Shown here in pieces: positions 33,628 through 42,895 of a stretch of 64,000 nucleotides of DNA. The stretch lies in NCBI GenBank assembly GCA_945878375.1, contig CAMDWG010000013.1, forward strand, positions 1 to 64,000, in the 5' to 3' direction. Each line of letters begins with the position of its first letter. Within the stretch, counting starts at the first letter, position 1. The stretch is from Roseomonas mucosa (GTDB lineage Bacteria > Pseudomonadota > Alphaproteobacteria > Acetobacterales > Acetobacteraceae). The translations under genes and the position numbers were made by a program. The notes beneath the pieces were generated by a model. It was not told the origin of the DNA and ran no database searches. It was given only the letters and a program-made list of their open reading frames with translations.

Positions 33628-36132
33628 ATGACCGCCCCGAAACGCCGCCGCTGGCCCTGGATCCTCGCAGCCGTCGTGGTGGGTTTGCCGCTGGCGAGCT
33701 GGGTCGCGCTGCGCGCCTTCGTGAACCCGGATGCGCTGCGCCCCCGCCTGGTCGCGGCGGTGGAACAGGCCACCGGCCGGCGTCTGACGGTGGGCGAGAT
33801 CGGCCTGGCGCTCTCGCTGCGCCCGACCGTCGCGCTCAGCGACATCGCCCTGGCGAATGCCGAGTGCGGCAGCCGCCCCGCCATGCTCACGGCGAAGCGC
33901 GTCGAGGTGCAGGTGGCGCTGCTGCCGCTGCTCTCCCGCCGTGTCGAGATCGGCCGCGTGCTGCTGATGGAACCCGACCTGCTGCTGGAGACGGTGGGCA
34001 GCCGCGGAAACTGGGAATTCCGCCCGCCCGCCCCCGCAGCGGCGGCCGAACCCACGCCGCCGGCAAGCCAGGCTGCGCCGGTGCAGATCGCGCTGGACGC
34101 ATTGCGGCTGGAAGGCGGGCGCGCGACCTGGCGCGACGGTGCCGCTGCGGAGACGTTGGAGATCGTCGCCCTCGACGCCGCCGCGCCGCTCGCCGGCCCG
34201 ACGACCGCGCGCGGCACGCTGCGGCTGCGCGGCGCTGAGGCTGTGATCGAGGCCACGACCGGCCCCGTCGCCGCCTTCGGCGGGCCAGATCCCTGGCCGG
34301 TCACGCTCGTCGCGCAACTGCCCGGCCAGACCCGCATGGCGGCGGAGGGGCGTGTCCTCCGGGACGGCGCCTGGACTCTCTCGCTCGACACGCAGTCCCG
34401 CGCCCCGGCGCAGCTCGCACCGCTGCTGCCGGCCCTCGCCGCCATGCCCTTGCGCGATGTCGCGCTGTCCGGGCGCCTCGCCGGGGCAGGGGGCACGCTG
34501 ACTGGGGCGGAGGCGCTGTCGCTCCGCGCCGGCGCCAGCGATCTCTCCGCCCTGCGTCCTGGCCTGTCCCTCGGCCGGCTGGAGGTCGCCGCGCCCCGCC
34601 TGGATGCGCCGGTCACCTTGGCGGCCGAGGCCTCCCTTGCGGGCCTGCCGCTGACCGCCAGGGGCAGCACGGGCTCGCTGGCGCAACTCATCGGCCGCGC
34701 GGCCGGCCCGCTGCCGGTCGATCTGCGCGTGGTCGCGGCGGGCGCTGAGGCGACGGCGCGCGGCCGGGTGGCCGACCCGCGCGCCATGACGGGGGTGGAG
34801 ATCGCGCTCGCGCTCCGCATCCCCGACCTCGCCGCGCTCGCGCCGCTCGCCGGGGTGCCGCTGCCGCCGGTGAAGGAGATCGCGGCGGAGGCCAGGCTGG
34901 CCGAACGCGGCCCCGGCTTCCGGGGCGGGGCGCATCTGCGGGGCCTCGCCGTGACCTCCTCCGCTGCCGAGGCGCGGGGCGAGTTCACCCTGCTGGCCGG
35001 GGAACGGCCGGGCGTGACGGGGCGGCTGGATGTGGCCCGGCTCGACCTGGATGCGCTGCGCGCGGGGCAGGGTGGGGTGGCCCAGCCCACCCCTGCCGCC
35101 CCCGCGCCCACCGCAGGCGATGGGCGGGTCATTCCCGACCTGCCGCTGCCGCTTGGCGCGCTGCGCGGCTTCGATGCCGATCTGCGGCTGAACGTCGCCC
35201 GCCTGACCGCCGGCGGGGCCGAGTGGCGCGACATCCAGGCGCCGATCCGGGTCGAGGCCGGGCGGGGGCGTATCGCGCCTTTCGCGGTCGCCACGCCGGG
35301 CGGTGCGGTGACGGCCGAATTCGCCGCCGATGGCGCGGCACCGACGCCGACTTTGGCGATCGCCCTCAGGGCGCCCAGGCTCGACCTGGCCGCGCTGCAG
35401 CGCGCGCTGGGGCAGCCCGTCTATCTCACCGGCCATGGGGAGGTGGAGGCCGATCTGCGCGGCGCCGGGGCTGGGCTGCGGCAGGTGGCGGCCAGCCTGT
35501 CGGGCCATGTCGGCCTCGCGATGCTGGATGCGACGCTGGAGCCCGCGCTGACCGGCCCCGTGCAGGCGGCGCTGCGAAGCCGCGTGCCCGCCCTGCCCGA
35601 CCTGCCGCAGCGCCTGCCGGTGGAGTGCGTCGCGATCCGCGCGCAGGCCGAGGGCGGCGTGGTCCGCTTCGGCACGCTGCTGGTGGATGCGCCGGCGGCG
35701 AAGGTGGCGGGCAGCGGCACGGTGAATGCGGGGACGGAGGCGATCGCGCTGCGTCTGCTGCATGATATCCGCGCCGCCGGCACCGAATTGCGGCTCGCGG
35801 CCGATCTGGGCGGCACGCTGGCGGCGCCGGTCTACCGGGGGGTGCAGGTGCAGAATATCGGCGCCGTGCTGGGTGGGCTGGCTGGCCGGGTCGGCGGCGA
35901 TGCCGGGGCCTTGCTCGGCGCGCTGGCCAATCGCAACGGGGCCCGGCCCGAGGCGCTGCCCGAATGCGGCCCGGCGCTGGCCGCCGCGCGTGGCGGGCGG
36001 GCCGGCCCATTGCCCACGCCGCGCGCCGCCCAGGGTCCAGCCGCCCCGGCGCCCGAGGGCCCGCCCGCCTCCCCCTTGCCGCTTCCACCCGGCCCGGCGG
36101 GGGATCTGCTGCGCGGCCTTCTGCGCCGCTAA
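33628..36132 (+). CDS. AsmA-family protein
   Basis: An 834-residue protein. One N-terminal membrane helix (about 9-30) is followed by the AsmA N-terminal signature VNPDALRPRLVAAVEQATGRRLTVG, then long beta-rich repeats with GRGRIAPFAVATPGG in the C-terminal half. Pro-rich tail. AsmA-like proteins bridge the periplasm and take part in lipid homeostasis of the outer membrane. A CTAGCCAGGAGCAACC leader gives GGAG before ATG 33628. Upstream 33471-33627 is intergenic with an AT-richer patch. Confidence 0.8.
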   Translation: MTAPKRRRWPWILAAVVVGLPLASWVALRAFVNPDALRPRLVAAVEQATGRRLTVGEIGLALSLRPTVALSDIALANAECGSRPAMLTAKRVEVQVALLPLLSRRVEIGRVLLMEPDLLLETVGSRGNWEFRPPAPAAAAEPTPPASQAAPVQIALDALRLEGGRATWRDGAAAETLEIVALDAAAPLAGPTTARGTLRLRGAEAVIEATTGPVAAFGGPDPWPVTLVAQLPGQTRMAAEGRVLRDGAWTLSLDTQSRAPAQLAPLLPALAAMPLRDVALSGRLAGAGGTLTGAEALSLRAGASDLSALRPGLSLGRLEVAAPRLDAPVTLAAEASLAGLPLTARGSTGSLAQLIGRAAGPLPVDLRVVAAGAEATARGRVADPRAMTGVEIALALRIPDLAALAPLAGVPLPPVKEIAAEARLAERGPGFRGGAHLRGLAVTSSAAEARGEFTLLAGERPGVTGRLDVARLDLDALRAGQGGVAQPTPAAPAPTAGDGRVIPDLPLPLGALRGFDADLRLNVARLTAGGAEWRDIQAPIRVEAGRGRIAPFAVATPGGAVTAEFAADGAAPTPTLAIALRAPRLDLAALQRALGQPVYLTGHGEVEADLRGAGAGLRQVAASLSGHVGLAMLDATLEPALTGPVQAALRSRVPALPDLPQRLPVECVAIRAQAEGGVVRFGTLLVDAPAAKVAGSGTVNAGTEAIALRLLHDIRAAGTELRLAADLGGTLAAPVYRGVQVQNIGAVLGGLAGRVGGDAGALLGALANRNGARPEALPECGPALAAARGGRAGPLPTPRAAQGPAAPAPEGPPASPLPLPPGPAGDLLRGLLRR

Positions 36133-36197
36133 ACAGTCCCTGGCCCTATTCCGGTACCGGTGCATCCATCCTAACTGAAGGCCAGCGGAGGGTCGGC

Positions 36198-36887
36198 ATG
36201 GATCTCAATCGTGTCCTGGGCGCGCTTCTCGGCGGCGCCGTGCAGCCGCAGCGGAAGCGGCGGCGAAGCACCGGGGGGGCGGCCTCGCTCCTCGGCGGCC
36301 GCAGTGCGGAAGCGCGGGCCGCCCGGGCCATCGGGGCGCTGGCGGTTGGCGCCATCGGCGCCTGGATGGAACGCAGCGGCCAGGCGCAGCCTGCGCCCGC
36401 CGCGCCGCAGCCTGCGCGTCGCGCACCCGCCGCGACCCCGGATGTCGCGGAGCCCGCGCGCCGGATGCCGCAGACCGGCGCATCCCCCTGGGCGCAACCG
36501 CGTCCCGCCGCCCAAGCGCCCGAACCCACCGGCCCCGAGGCTGAGGAGGCGGAGGCGCTGCTGATGATCCGCGCCATGATCGCCGCCGCCAAGGCCGATG
36601 GCCGCGTCGATGCCGCCGAGCGCGCCGCCATCGCCGCCCAGCTGGATGCCGCCGGGCTCTCGGCCGAGGAACGCGATTTCGTCCTCGCCGATTTCGACCG
36701 GCCCCTGACGCCGGAAGCCCTGGCGCGTGAAGCCCGCGACCCGATGCTGCGCGCGCGGCTCTATGCCGCCGCCTTCGCGGGCGCAGGTGACATCACGCCC
36801 CCCGAGCGTGCCTGGCTTGACGCGCTCGCCACGGCGCTCAAGCTCGACAAGGCCGCCGCCGCGGCGATTGAGGAGCGTCTGTCTTGA
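36198..36887 (+). CDS. DUF533/TerB-like protein
   Basis: 229 residues. The N-terminus opens MDLNRVLGALLGGA, with a glycine-zipper-like helix near 45-60 and then a Pro/Ala linker. The C-terminal 120 residues are a TerB-like helical domain: LLMIRAMIAAAKADGRVDAAERAAI, followed by FAGAGDITPPERAWLDALATAL. Acidic Asp/Glu motifs in such domains may bind metal. Cellular role unknown. Its stop overlaps the TTG start of the next gene (TTGA). Confidence 0.7.
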   Translation: MDLNRVLGALLGGAVQPQRKRRRSTGGAASLLGGRSAEARAARAIGALAVGAIGAWMERSGQAQPAPAAPQPARRAPAATPDVAEPARRMPQTGASPWAQPRPAAQAPEPTGPEAEEAEALLMIRAMIAAAKADGRVDAAERAAIAAQLDAAGLSAEERDFVLADFDRPLTPEALAREARDPMLRARLYAAAFAGAGDITPPERAWLDALATALKLDKAAAAAIEERLS

Positions 36888-38122
36888 ACACCGATGGCCT
36901 GACCCCGGAACAGCGCGCCCTGCGCGACCGCGCCCGCGACGTGGCCCAGGAGGCCGCCGCCCAGGCCGCCGAGACCGACCGCAGCGGGCAGTATCCCTGG
37001 CCCATGATCCGCCGCATGACGGCAGCCGGCTTCATGGGCCTGACCATCCCGCGCGAGTGGGGCGGGCCGGGGGGCTCCGTTCTGGATGCCGCGCTGGTGG
37101 TGGAGGAATTCTCGCGCGCCTGCGCCGTCTGCGGCCGCGTGGCGGTGGAAGCGAATGTGGGCGCGGTCGGCGCCATCATGGCCTATGGCACCGACGCCCA
37201 GAAGAAGCTGGCGGCGGGGCTGGTGCTCGGCGGCGACAAGCCGGCCATCTGCATCACCGAACCCGAGGCCGGATCGGCCGCGACCGAGATGACCACCACC
37301 GCCACGCGGCGCGGCGATACCTGGGTCATCAATGGCCGCAAGACCTGGATCACCGGCGGCGGTGTGTCCCGCCTCCATCTGATTTTCGCGCGCGTGGTGG
37401 AGGATGGGGCGTTCAAGGGGATCGGCGGCTTCATCGCGGTGCGCGATGGCGAAGGCGCGCCTGCCGGCCTGGTGGTGAAGCGCCGCATCCCCTCCCTCGG
37501 CCTCTGCGGGATGCCGGAGGCGGAGATGGAGTTCCATGACCTCGAAGTGCCGGATTCGATGGTGCTGCGCGCGCCGGGCGGCTTCGCCCGCGGCTTCGGC
37601 CGGCTGATCGACGCCTATAACGGCCAGCGCGTGGGGGCTGCGACCGTCGCGATGGGGCTCGCGCAGGGTGCGCTGGATCACGCGCTGGACCGCGCCGGCA
37701 CGCGCCGCCAATTCGGCCGGCCGATCGCGGAGTTCCAGGGCCTCGGCTGGATGCTGGCCGACATGTCGATCGAGGTGGAGGCGGCGCGCGCCCTGATCTA
37801 CCGCGCCGCCCGCAGCGCCGGCCCGGCGGGGTTCCCGGACCGGCTGGCGGCCGCGCAGGCCAAGGTCTTCGCCGCCGATATGGCGATCCGCGTGACCAAC
37901 AATGCGCTCCAGATCTGGGGTGCCGCCGGCTATTCGAAGGACAACCCGGTGGAGCGCTATCTGCGCGATGCGCGGATGTTCGCCATCGCGGGCGGTACGG
38001 CGCAGGTGCTCCGCACCCAGGTCGCCGAGCAGATCCTCGGCCGCAAGCTGCCCCAGACCCGCGACGGCTGGCTGAAGCTGATCGCGGAGGAGGGTGCCGC
38101 GGGCAAGCTCGCCGCCGATTGA
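36884..38122 (+). CDS. Acyl-CoA dehydrogenase-family flavoprotein lacking the usual catalytic Glu
   Basis: 412 residues from TTG 36884. The ACAD fold is clear: ICITEPEAGSAATEMTTTA (FAD/substrate), KTWITGGGVSRLHLIFA, RRQFGRPIAEFQGLGWMLADM, and a C-terminal AAGYSKDNPVERYLRDARM. At the C-terminal position of the catalytic Glu (YEGT in medium-chain enzymes) the sequence reads IAGGTAQ, and the alternative isovaleryl-type position reads NGQR rather than ER. It may therefore catalyse a reaction other than alpha,beta-dehydrogenation. Overlaps the upstream TerB-like gene by four bases. Confidence 0.8.
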   Translation: MNTDGLTPEQRALRDRARDVAQEAAAQAAETDRSGQYPWPMIRRMTAAGFMGLTIPREWGGPGGSVLDAALVVEEFSRACAVCGRVAVEANVGAVGAIMAYGTDAQKKLAAGLVLGGDKPAICITEPEAGSAATEMTTTATRRGDTWVINGRKTWITGGGVSRLHLIFARVVEDGAFKGIGGFIAVRDGEGAPAGLVVKRRIPSLGLCGMPEAEMEFHDLEVPDSMVLRAPGGFARGFGRLIDAYNGQRVGAATVAMGLAQGALDHALDRAGTRRQFGRPIAEFQGLGWMLADMSIEVEAARALIYRAARSAGPAGFPDRLAAAQAKVFAADMAIRVTNNALQIWGAAGYSKDNPVERYLRDARMFAIAGGTAQVLRTQVAEQILGRKLPQTRDGWLKLIAEEGAAGKLAAD

Positions 38123-38291
38123 TGGCGACGGGGCGGCGAGGTGCCGCCCCCCTTGGCGCTTCCTGCCGTGGCTGATGTTTCATTCGCCCCGATCACCCAG
38201 GGCGCGCATATTAGATTGCTTAATTTCGTCGCCTTATGGGGCGATATGTTTCCTTCCACCGCATCCCAGCGCAGCAACATCGGAGTTCCCC

Positions 38292-38621
38292 ATGCGCCTG
38301 ACGCGCCGTGTCCTGCCCGCCGCCCTTCTCGCCATCGGCCTGTCGGGGCCTGTCATGGCGCAGGTTACCGATCCGTCCTTCCGCCTGAACAACCGCAGCG
38401 GGCAGATGATCACCGAGGTCTATGTCTCCTCCTCCGAGGTCTCGAGTTGGGGGCAGGACCGGCTCGGGACGGAGGTGCTGCCCGCCGGGCGGATGCTGAT
38501 CATCCGGCTGCCGAATGGCCAATGCGTCAACGACATCAAGGTGGTCTTCGGCAATGGCCGGACGCTGGAGCGGATGCGGGTGAACACCTGCAACATCACC
38601 GACTACAACATCGACCCGTGA
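38292..38621 (+). CDS. Small exported protein (109 aa)
   Basis: A signal peptide (residues about 1-23, ending PVMAQ) precedes a mature domain of about 85 residues with two cysteines (QCVND and NTCN) likely to form a disulfide. The pattern FRLNNRSGQMITEVYVSSSEVSSWG...DRLGTEVLPAG is typical of small periplasmic beta-sandwich proteins of unknown role in Acetobacteraceae. The upstream gap (38123-38291) has an AT-rich patch near 38205-38235 that may be its promoter. Function unknown. Confidence 0.55.
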   Translation: MRLTRRVLPAALLAIGLSGPVMAQVTDPSFRLNNRSGQMITEVYVSSSEVSSWGQDRLGTEVLPAGRMLIIRLPNGQCVNDIKVVFGNGRTLERMRVNTCNITDYNIDP

Positions 38622-38788
38622 TCCGGCGGGCGCCGCCGCTCATGCCCTGAACGCCGAGCCGTGTCCGGGCGTTGACACAGGGCGCGCGGCGCTCCTCACT
38701 CCTGGCGCGGTCGGCGGCCTGCGCGCGCCCGGCGACGCCCCCATCGGCGTCCCGGCGATAAGGCCGCCGCGCGACGCGGGAGGGCGCC

Positions 38789-40594
38789 ATGGCACACGAC
38801 AACGACGATCACGACCAGACGAAGAAGCCCTTCGCGCTGCGAAGCCAGCGCTGGTTCGACGACAAGACCGACCCCGGCATGACCTCGCTGTATTGCGAGC
38901 GGATGCTGAATTTCGGCCTGACCTGGGACGAGTTGCAATCCGGCCGGCCGATCATCGGCATCTCCCAGACCGGGTCCGACATCACGCCCTGCAACCGCCA
39001 CCACACCATCCTGTCGCAGCGGGTGAAGGAAGGGATTCGGGACGCCGGCGGTGTGCCGCTGGAATTCCCGATCCACCAGATCCAGGAAACGCTGAAGCGC
39101 CCCACCGCGGCGCTGGACCGCAACCTGCAATACCTCTCGCTGGTCGAGATCCTGCACGGCTACCCGATGGATGGCGTCGTGATGACCATCGGCTGCGACA
39201 AGACGCCGGGTGCGGCGCTGATGGCGGCGGCCACCGTCAACATCCCCGCCCTCGCGCTGTCGGGCGGGCCGATGCTGGATGGCTGGCACAAGGGGCGGCT
39301 CGTCGGATCCGGCACCGTGGTGTGGGAAGCCCGCCGCATGCTGGCCGCGGGTGAGCTGGATTATCGCGGCTTCATGGAGATGGTCGCGGCCTCCTCCACC
39401 TCCTGGGGCCATTGCTCCACCATGGGCACGGCGCTGTCGATGAACAGCCTGGTGGAAGCGGTGGGGATGAGCCTGACCGGCTGCGCCGCCATCCCCGGCC
39501 CCCATCGCGAACGCGCCCAGATGGCCTATCTCAGCGGCCGGCGGATCGTGGAGATGGTGAAGGCCAATCTCCGCCCCTCCGACATCATGACCAAGAAGGC
39601 GTTCGAGAATGCGGTGGCGGTGGCATCCGCCATCGGCGCGTCGTCCAACTGCCCGCCGCACATGATCGCCATCGCACGCCACATGGGCGTGGAGCACACG
39701 CTCGATGACTGGCAGCGCGTCGGCGCCGATATCCCGCTGCTGGTCGATTGCCAGCCCGCCGGCCGCTTCCTGGGTGAGAGCTTCCACCGCGCCGGCGGCG
39801 TGCCGGCAGTGATGAAGGAATTGCTCGCCGCTGGCCGCCTGCATGGCGATGTGATGACTGCGACCGGCAAGACGGTGGCGGAAAACCTGGCCGCCATCGC
39901 GCCGAGCCCGGATCGGGAAGTGATCCGCGCCTATGGCAAGCCGATGAAGGAGAAGGCCGGCTACCTGGTGCTGACCGGCAATATCTTCGACAACGCCGTC
40001 ATCAAGGTCAGCGTCATCGACGAGGAATTCCGGAAGCGCTTCTTCTCCGACGATCCGGATGTGTTCGAGGGCAAGGCGGCGGTCTTCGAAGGCCCGGAAG
40101 ACTACCACGCCCGCATCGAGGACCCGAGCCTCGGTATCGATGAGAAGACCGTTCTGGTGATCCGCAATTGCGGCCCCGTCGGCTATCCGGGCAGCGCGGA
40201 GGTGGTGAACATGCAGCCCCCCGCCGCGCTGATCAAACAGGGCATCAAGGCCCTGCCGACGATGGGCGATGGGCGGCAATCGGGCACATCCGGCTCTCCC
40301 TCCATCCTCAATGTCACGCCGGAAGCGGCGGTGGGCGGCGGGCTGGCGCTGCTGCAGCATGGCGACCGCATCCGCATCGACCTCAAGACCCGCCGCGTGG
40401 ATGTGCTGATCCCGGAAGCCGAGCTGGCCGCACGCCGCGCCGCCTGGACGCCGCCGAAGCTGGTGAACAAGACGCCGTGGGAGGAGATCTACCGCAACAG
40501 CGTCGGCCAGCTTGGCACCGGCGCGTGCCTGGAACCCGCGACGCTCTACCTCAACATCCTCGAGACCCGCGGCGAAAGCCGGCATAATCATTAG
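38789..40594 (+). CDS. IlvD/EDD-family sugar-acid dehydratase
   Basis: 601 residues. The family has iron-sulfur and Mg-binding motifs: ISQTGSDITPCNRHH near 59-73, TIGCDKTPGAALMA near 134, SWGHCSTMGTALSMNS near 207, and VRNCGPVGYPGSAEV-type (IRNCGPVGYPGS) near 456, MGDGRQSGTSGSPSILN near 492. Members closest in motif order are L-arabonate, D-xylonate or L-fuconate dehydratases rather than IlvD. It probably makes a 2-keto-3-deoxy sugar acid that feeds the SDR and hydrolase downstream. CGGGAGGG precedes ATG 38789. Confidence 0.8.
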   Translation: MAHDNDDHDQTKKPFALRSQRWFDDKTDPGMTSLYCERMLNFGLTWDELQSGRPIIGISQTGSDITPCNRHHTILSQRVKEGIRDAGGVPLEFPIHQIQETLKRPTAALDRNLQYLSLVEILHGYPMDGVVMTIGCDKTPGAALMAAATVNIPALALSGGPMLDGWHKGRLVGSGTVVWEARRMLAAGELDYRGFMEMVAASSTSWGHCSTMGTALSMNSLVEAVGMSLTGCAAIPGPHRERAQMAYLSGRRIVEMVKANLRPSDIMTKKAFENAVAVASAIGASSNCPPHMIAIARHMGVEHTLDDWQRVGADIPLLVDCQPAGRFLGESFHRAGGVPAVMKELLAAGRLHGDVMTATGKTVAENLAAIAPSPDREVIRAYGKPMKEKAGYLVLTGNIFDNAVIKVSVIDEEFRKRFFSDDPDVFEGKAAVFEGPEDYHARIEDPSLGIDEKTVLVIRNCGPVGYPGSAEVVNMQPPAALIKQGIKALPTMGDGRQSGTSGSPSILNVTPEAAVGGGLALLQHGDRIRIDLKTRRVDVLIPEAELAARRAAWTPPKLVNKTPWEEIYRNSVGQLGTGACLEPATLYLNILETRGESRHNH

Positions 40595-40613
40595 TGCCCT
40601 CAAACGCCGGGCG
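40595..40613. repeat. Repeated intergenic motif, copy 1
   Basis: TGCCCTCAAACGCCGGGCG starts directly after the dehydratase stop and recurs with one base change at 42482. It is followed by several small GC-rich hairpins (for example ACGCC/GGCGT near 40650) through 40750. The stretch up to the SDR start otherwise shows no gene. Confidence 0.6.
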
Positions 40614-40771
40614 CGCGCATCCGCGCGCTTGGCTTGGGGTGGAACGCACGCCTTCGGCGTGACGCGCCGGCCACTGGGGCGCCAGCCGGCGCGGATAATC
40701 TGGGCGCGGGCCGCATTCGCGGCCTCGGCCTTCTTCGCAGGCCGCCCGCTCTAGATGGGGGGAAACCAATC

Positions 40772-41521
40772 ATGGCCGGACGTCTCGCGGGCAAGCGCGC
40801 CTTCGTCACCGCCGCCGCACAGGGCATCGGGCGCGCCACCGCGCTGGCCTTCGCGGCCGAGGGTGCTGAGGTCATCGCCACCGACAAGGATGCGGCGAAG
40901 CTGGCGGGCCTGGCCGCGCCCGGCCTGACCACCCGCGTCCTCGACATGCTGGACGCGGCAGCCATCGACGCAGCGGCGAAGGACGCCGGCGCGGTGGACA
41001 TCCTGTTCAGCTGCGCGGGCTTCGTGCACCAGAACACGATCCTGACCGCGACCGATGCCGAATGGGATTTCGCCTTCGACCTGAATGTGCGGTCCATGTG
41101 GCGCATGTCGCGCGCCCTGCTGCCAGGCATGCTGGAGCGCAAGCGCGGCGCCATCGTGAACATGTCGAGCGGCTGTTCCTCCCTCAAGGGCGCGCCGAAC
41201 CGCTTCCTGTACGGCACGACCAAGGCGGCGGTGATCGGCCTCACCAAATCCATCGCGACCGAGTATGTGCGCGACGGCATCCGCTGCAACGCGATCTGCC
41301 CCGGCACGGTGGACACGCCGAGCCTCGGCGATCGGATCGCGGCCAATGCCGCGCAAGCCGGCGGGTTGGATGCCGCCCGCGCCGCCTTCGTCGCCCGCCA
41401 GGCGATGGGCCGGCTTGCGACGGCGGAGGAGATGGCGGCGCTCGCTGTCTATCTCGCCAGCGATGAAAGCGCCTTCGTCACCGGCCAGGCCATCGTGATC
41501 GATGGCGGGTGGATGTTGTAG
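40772..41521 (+). CDS. Short-chain dehydrogenase/reductase (sugar-acid pathway)
   Basis: 249 residues of classical SDR type. NAD-binding TAAAQGIGRATALAF near residue 13, the NNAG-equivalent FSCAGF, catalytic Ser in NMSSGCS, and YGTTK (Tyr-x3-Lys). A C-terminal TGQAIVIDGGW follows. It is most like 2-keto-3-deoxy-L-fuconate/rhamnonate dehydrogenases by neighbourhood. GGGGGGAAACC precedes ATG 40772. It should oxidise the deoxy-keto acid before hydrolysis. Confidence 0.8.
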   Translation: MAGRLAGKRAFVTAAAQGIGRATALAFAAEGAEVIATDKDAAKLAGLAAPGLTTRVLDMLDAAAIDAAAKDAGAVDILFSCAGFVHQNTILTATDAEWDFAFDLNVRSMWRMSRALLPGMLERKRGAIVNMSSGCSSLKGAPNRFLYGTTKAAVIGLTKSIATEYVRDGIRCNAICPGTVDTPSLGDRIAANAAQAGGLDAARAAFVARQAMGRLATAEEMAALAVYLASDESAFVTGQAIVIDGGWML

Positions 41522-41590
41522 GATTCCCCATTCGCCAGGGCCGCGCCCCGGCTCTTTCGACCCGCTTCCTCAAGGACCAGGGACAGACAG

Positions 41591-42439
41591 ATGAAACTCC
41601 TCCGCTACGGTGCCGCGGGCGCCGAGAAGCCCGGTATGCTCGATGCCGCCGGCACCATCCGCGACCTGTCGGGCGTCATCGCCGATCTGGCCGGCGATGC
41701 GCTGTCGCCCGCGGGCCTCGCGAAGCTCGCGGCGCTCGATCCGTCGAAGCTGCCGGCGGTGACGGGCAACCCCCGCATCGGTCCGCCGGTGACGGGGATG
41801 AAGAACCTGGTCTGCATCGGCCTGAACTACGCCGACCATGCGGCCGAGACCGGCGCGCCGATCCCGAAGGAGCCGATCGTCTTCCTGAAGTCGCTGAACG
41901 CGCTGTCCGGCCCGAATGACGACGTCGTCATCCCGCGCAACAGCATCAAGACCGATTACGAGGTCGAGCTCGCCATCATCATCGGCACCCGCGCCAAGTA
42001 TGTGACCGAGGATCAGGCGCTGGACCACGTGGCCGGCTACGCCGTCGGCAACGACGTGTCGGAGCGCGAATGGCAGGCCGAGCGCGGCGGCGCCTGGGAC
42101 AAGGGCAAGGGCTTCGACACCTTCGGCCCTCTCGGCCCCTGGCTGGTGACGAAGGACGAGATCCCGGACCCGCAGGATCTGGCGATGTTCTGCGACGTGG
42201 ACGGCGTGCGGCAGCAGGATGGCTCGACGCGCACCATGATCTTCGGCGTCAAGCAGGTCGTGTCCTATGTCAGCCAATGCATCACGCTGAACCCGGGCGA
42301 TGTGATCTTCACCGGCACGCCGCCGGGCGTGGGCCTGGGCAAGAAGCCGTCGCCGATCTTCCTGAAGGCTGGCCAGACCATGCGGCTTGGCATCGCGGGG
42401 CTCGGCGAGCAGCAGCAGAAGCTGGTGGCGTCGGATTGA
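41591..42439 (+). CDS. Fumarylacetoacetate hydrolase-family hydrolase (2,4-diketo-3-deoxy acid hydrolase-like)
   Basis: 282 residues. FAH fold: CIGLNYADHAAETG near residue 74, metal-binding DYEVELAIIIG near 121, GYAVGNDVSEREWQ, KGFDTFGPLGPW, and a final GDVIFTGTPPGVG. In sugar-acid operons such proteins hydrolyse 2,4-diketo-3-deoxy-L-fuconate or rhamnonate to pyruvate and lactate. The position after the dehydratase and SDR fits this. The exact sugar cannot be told. Confidence 0.8.
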   Translation: MKLLRYGAAGAEKPGMLDAAGTIRDLSGVIADLAGDALSPAGLAKLAALDPSKLPAVTGNPRIGPPVTGMKNLVCIGLNYADHAAETGAPIPKEPIVFLKSLNALSGPNDDVVIPRNSIKTDYEVELAIIIGTRAKYVTEDQALDHVAGYAVGNDVSEREWQAERGGAWDKGKGFDTFGPLGPWLVTKDEIPDPQDLAMFCDVDGVRQQDGSTRTMIFGVKQVVSYVSQCITLNPGDVIFTGTPPGVGLGKKPSPIFLKAGQTMRLGIAGLGEQQQKLVASD

Positions 42440-42481
42440 TGCCAATGGCCGCTTTCAGCGACTCGTTGGCATCCTTTTGGG

Positions 42482-42500
42482 TGCCCTCAAGCGCCGGGCG
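42482..42500. repeat. Repeated intergenic motif, copy 2
   Basis: TGCCCTCAAGCGCCGGGCG, one base different from the copy at 40595-40613, also downstream of a gene of the same set. It is followed by GC-rich imperfect inverted repeats (GGCCGCAGC... GGCGGCGGCC near 42498-42525). Confidence 0.6.
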
Positions 42501-42586
42501 GCCGCAGCATTGGCGGCGGCGGCCATTCGGCCGCTCGACTGGCTTCGCCGGTCGCCTGAGTCAATCAATCCGGCCGTTGGTGTAAC

Positions 42587-42895
42587 ATGTCCGATCTCAC
42601 GGTCCTGATCTTCGACTTCCCCAACAGCGCCTTCGGTCCCGACCGGACCGAGGCGCTGCGCCCGCTGGCTACCGATATCGCGGATCAGCCCGGCTTGTTG
42701 TGGAAGATCTGGACGGAGGCGCCCGAAGCGGGCCGTGCGGGCGGCGTCTATCTGTTCGCCACCCGCGCAGCCGCCGAGGCCTATCACGCCATGCACGCCG
42801 CCCGGCTTGCGGCGCGTGGCGTGACGGGCATCGAGGCGACCTATCGCGGCGTCAACGAGACGCTGAGCCTGATCGACAGGGCGCCGCTGAGGTAG
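42587..42895 (+). CDS. YdhR-like putative monooxygenase (102 aa)
   Basis: A small dimeric alpha/beta (ferredoxin-like) protein. The YdhR pattern GLLWKIWTEAPEAGRAGGVYLF, then AAAEAYHAMHAARLAARG, then a C-terminal ETLSLIDRAPL is clear. YdhR-type proteins are annotated as putative monooxygenases, but their substrate is not established. It lies downstream of the sugar-acid genes after a 147-base gap that holds the repeated motif. Confidence 0.7.
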   Translation: MSDLTVLIFDFPNSAFGPDRTEALRPLATDIADQPGLLWKIWTEAPEAGRAGGVYLFATRAAAEAYHAMHAARLAARGVTGIEATYRGVNETLSLIDRAPLR

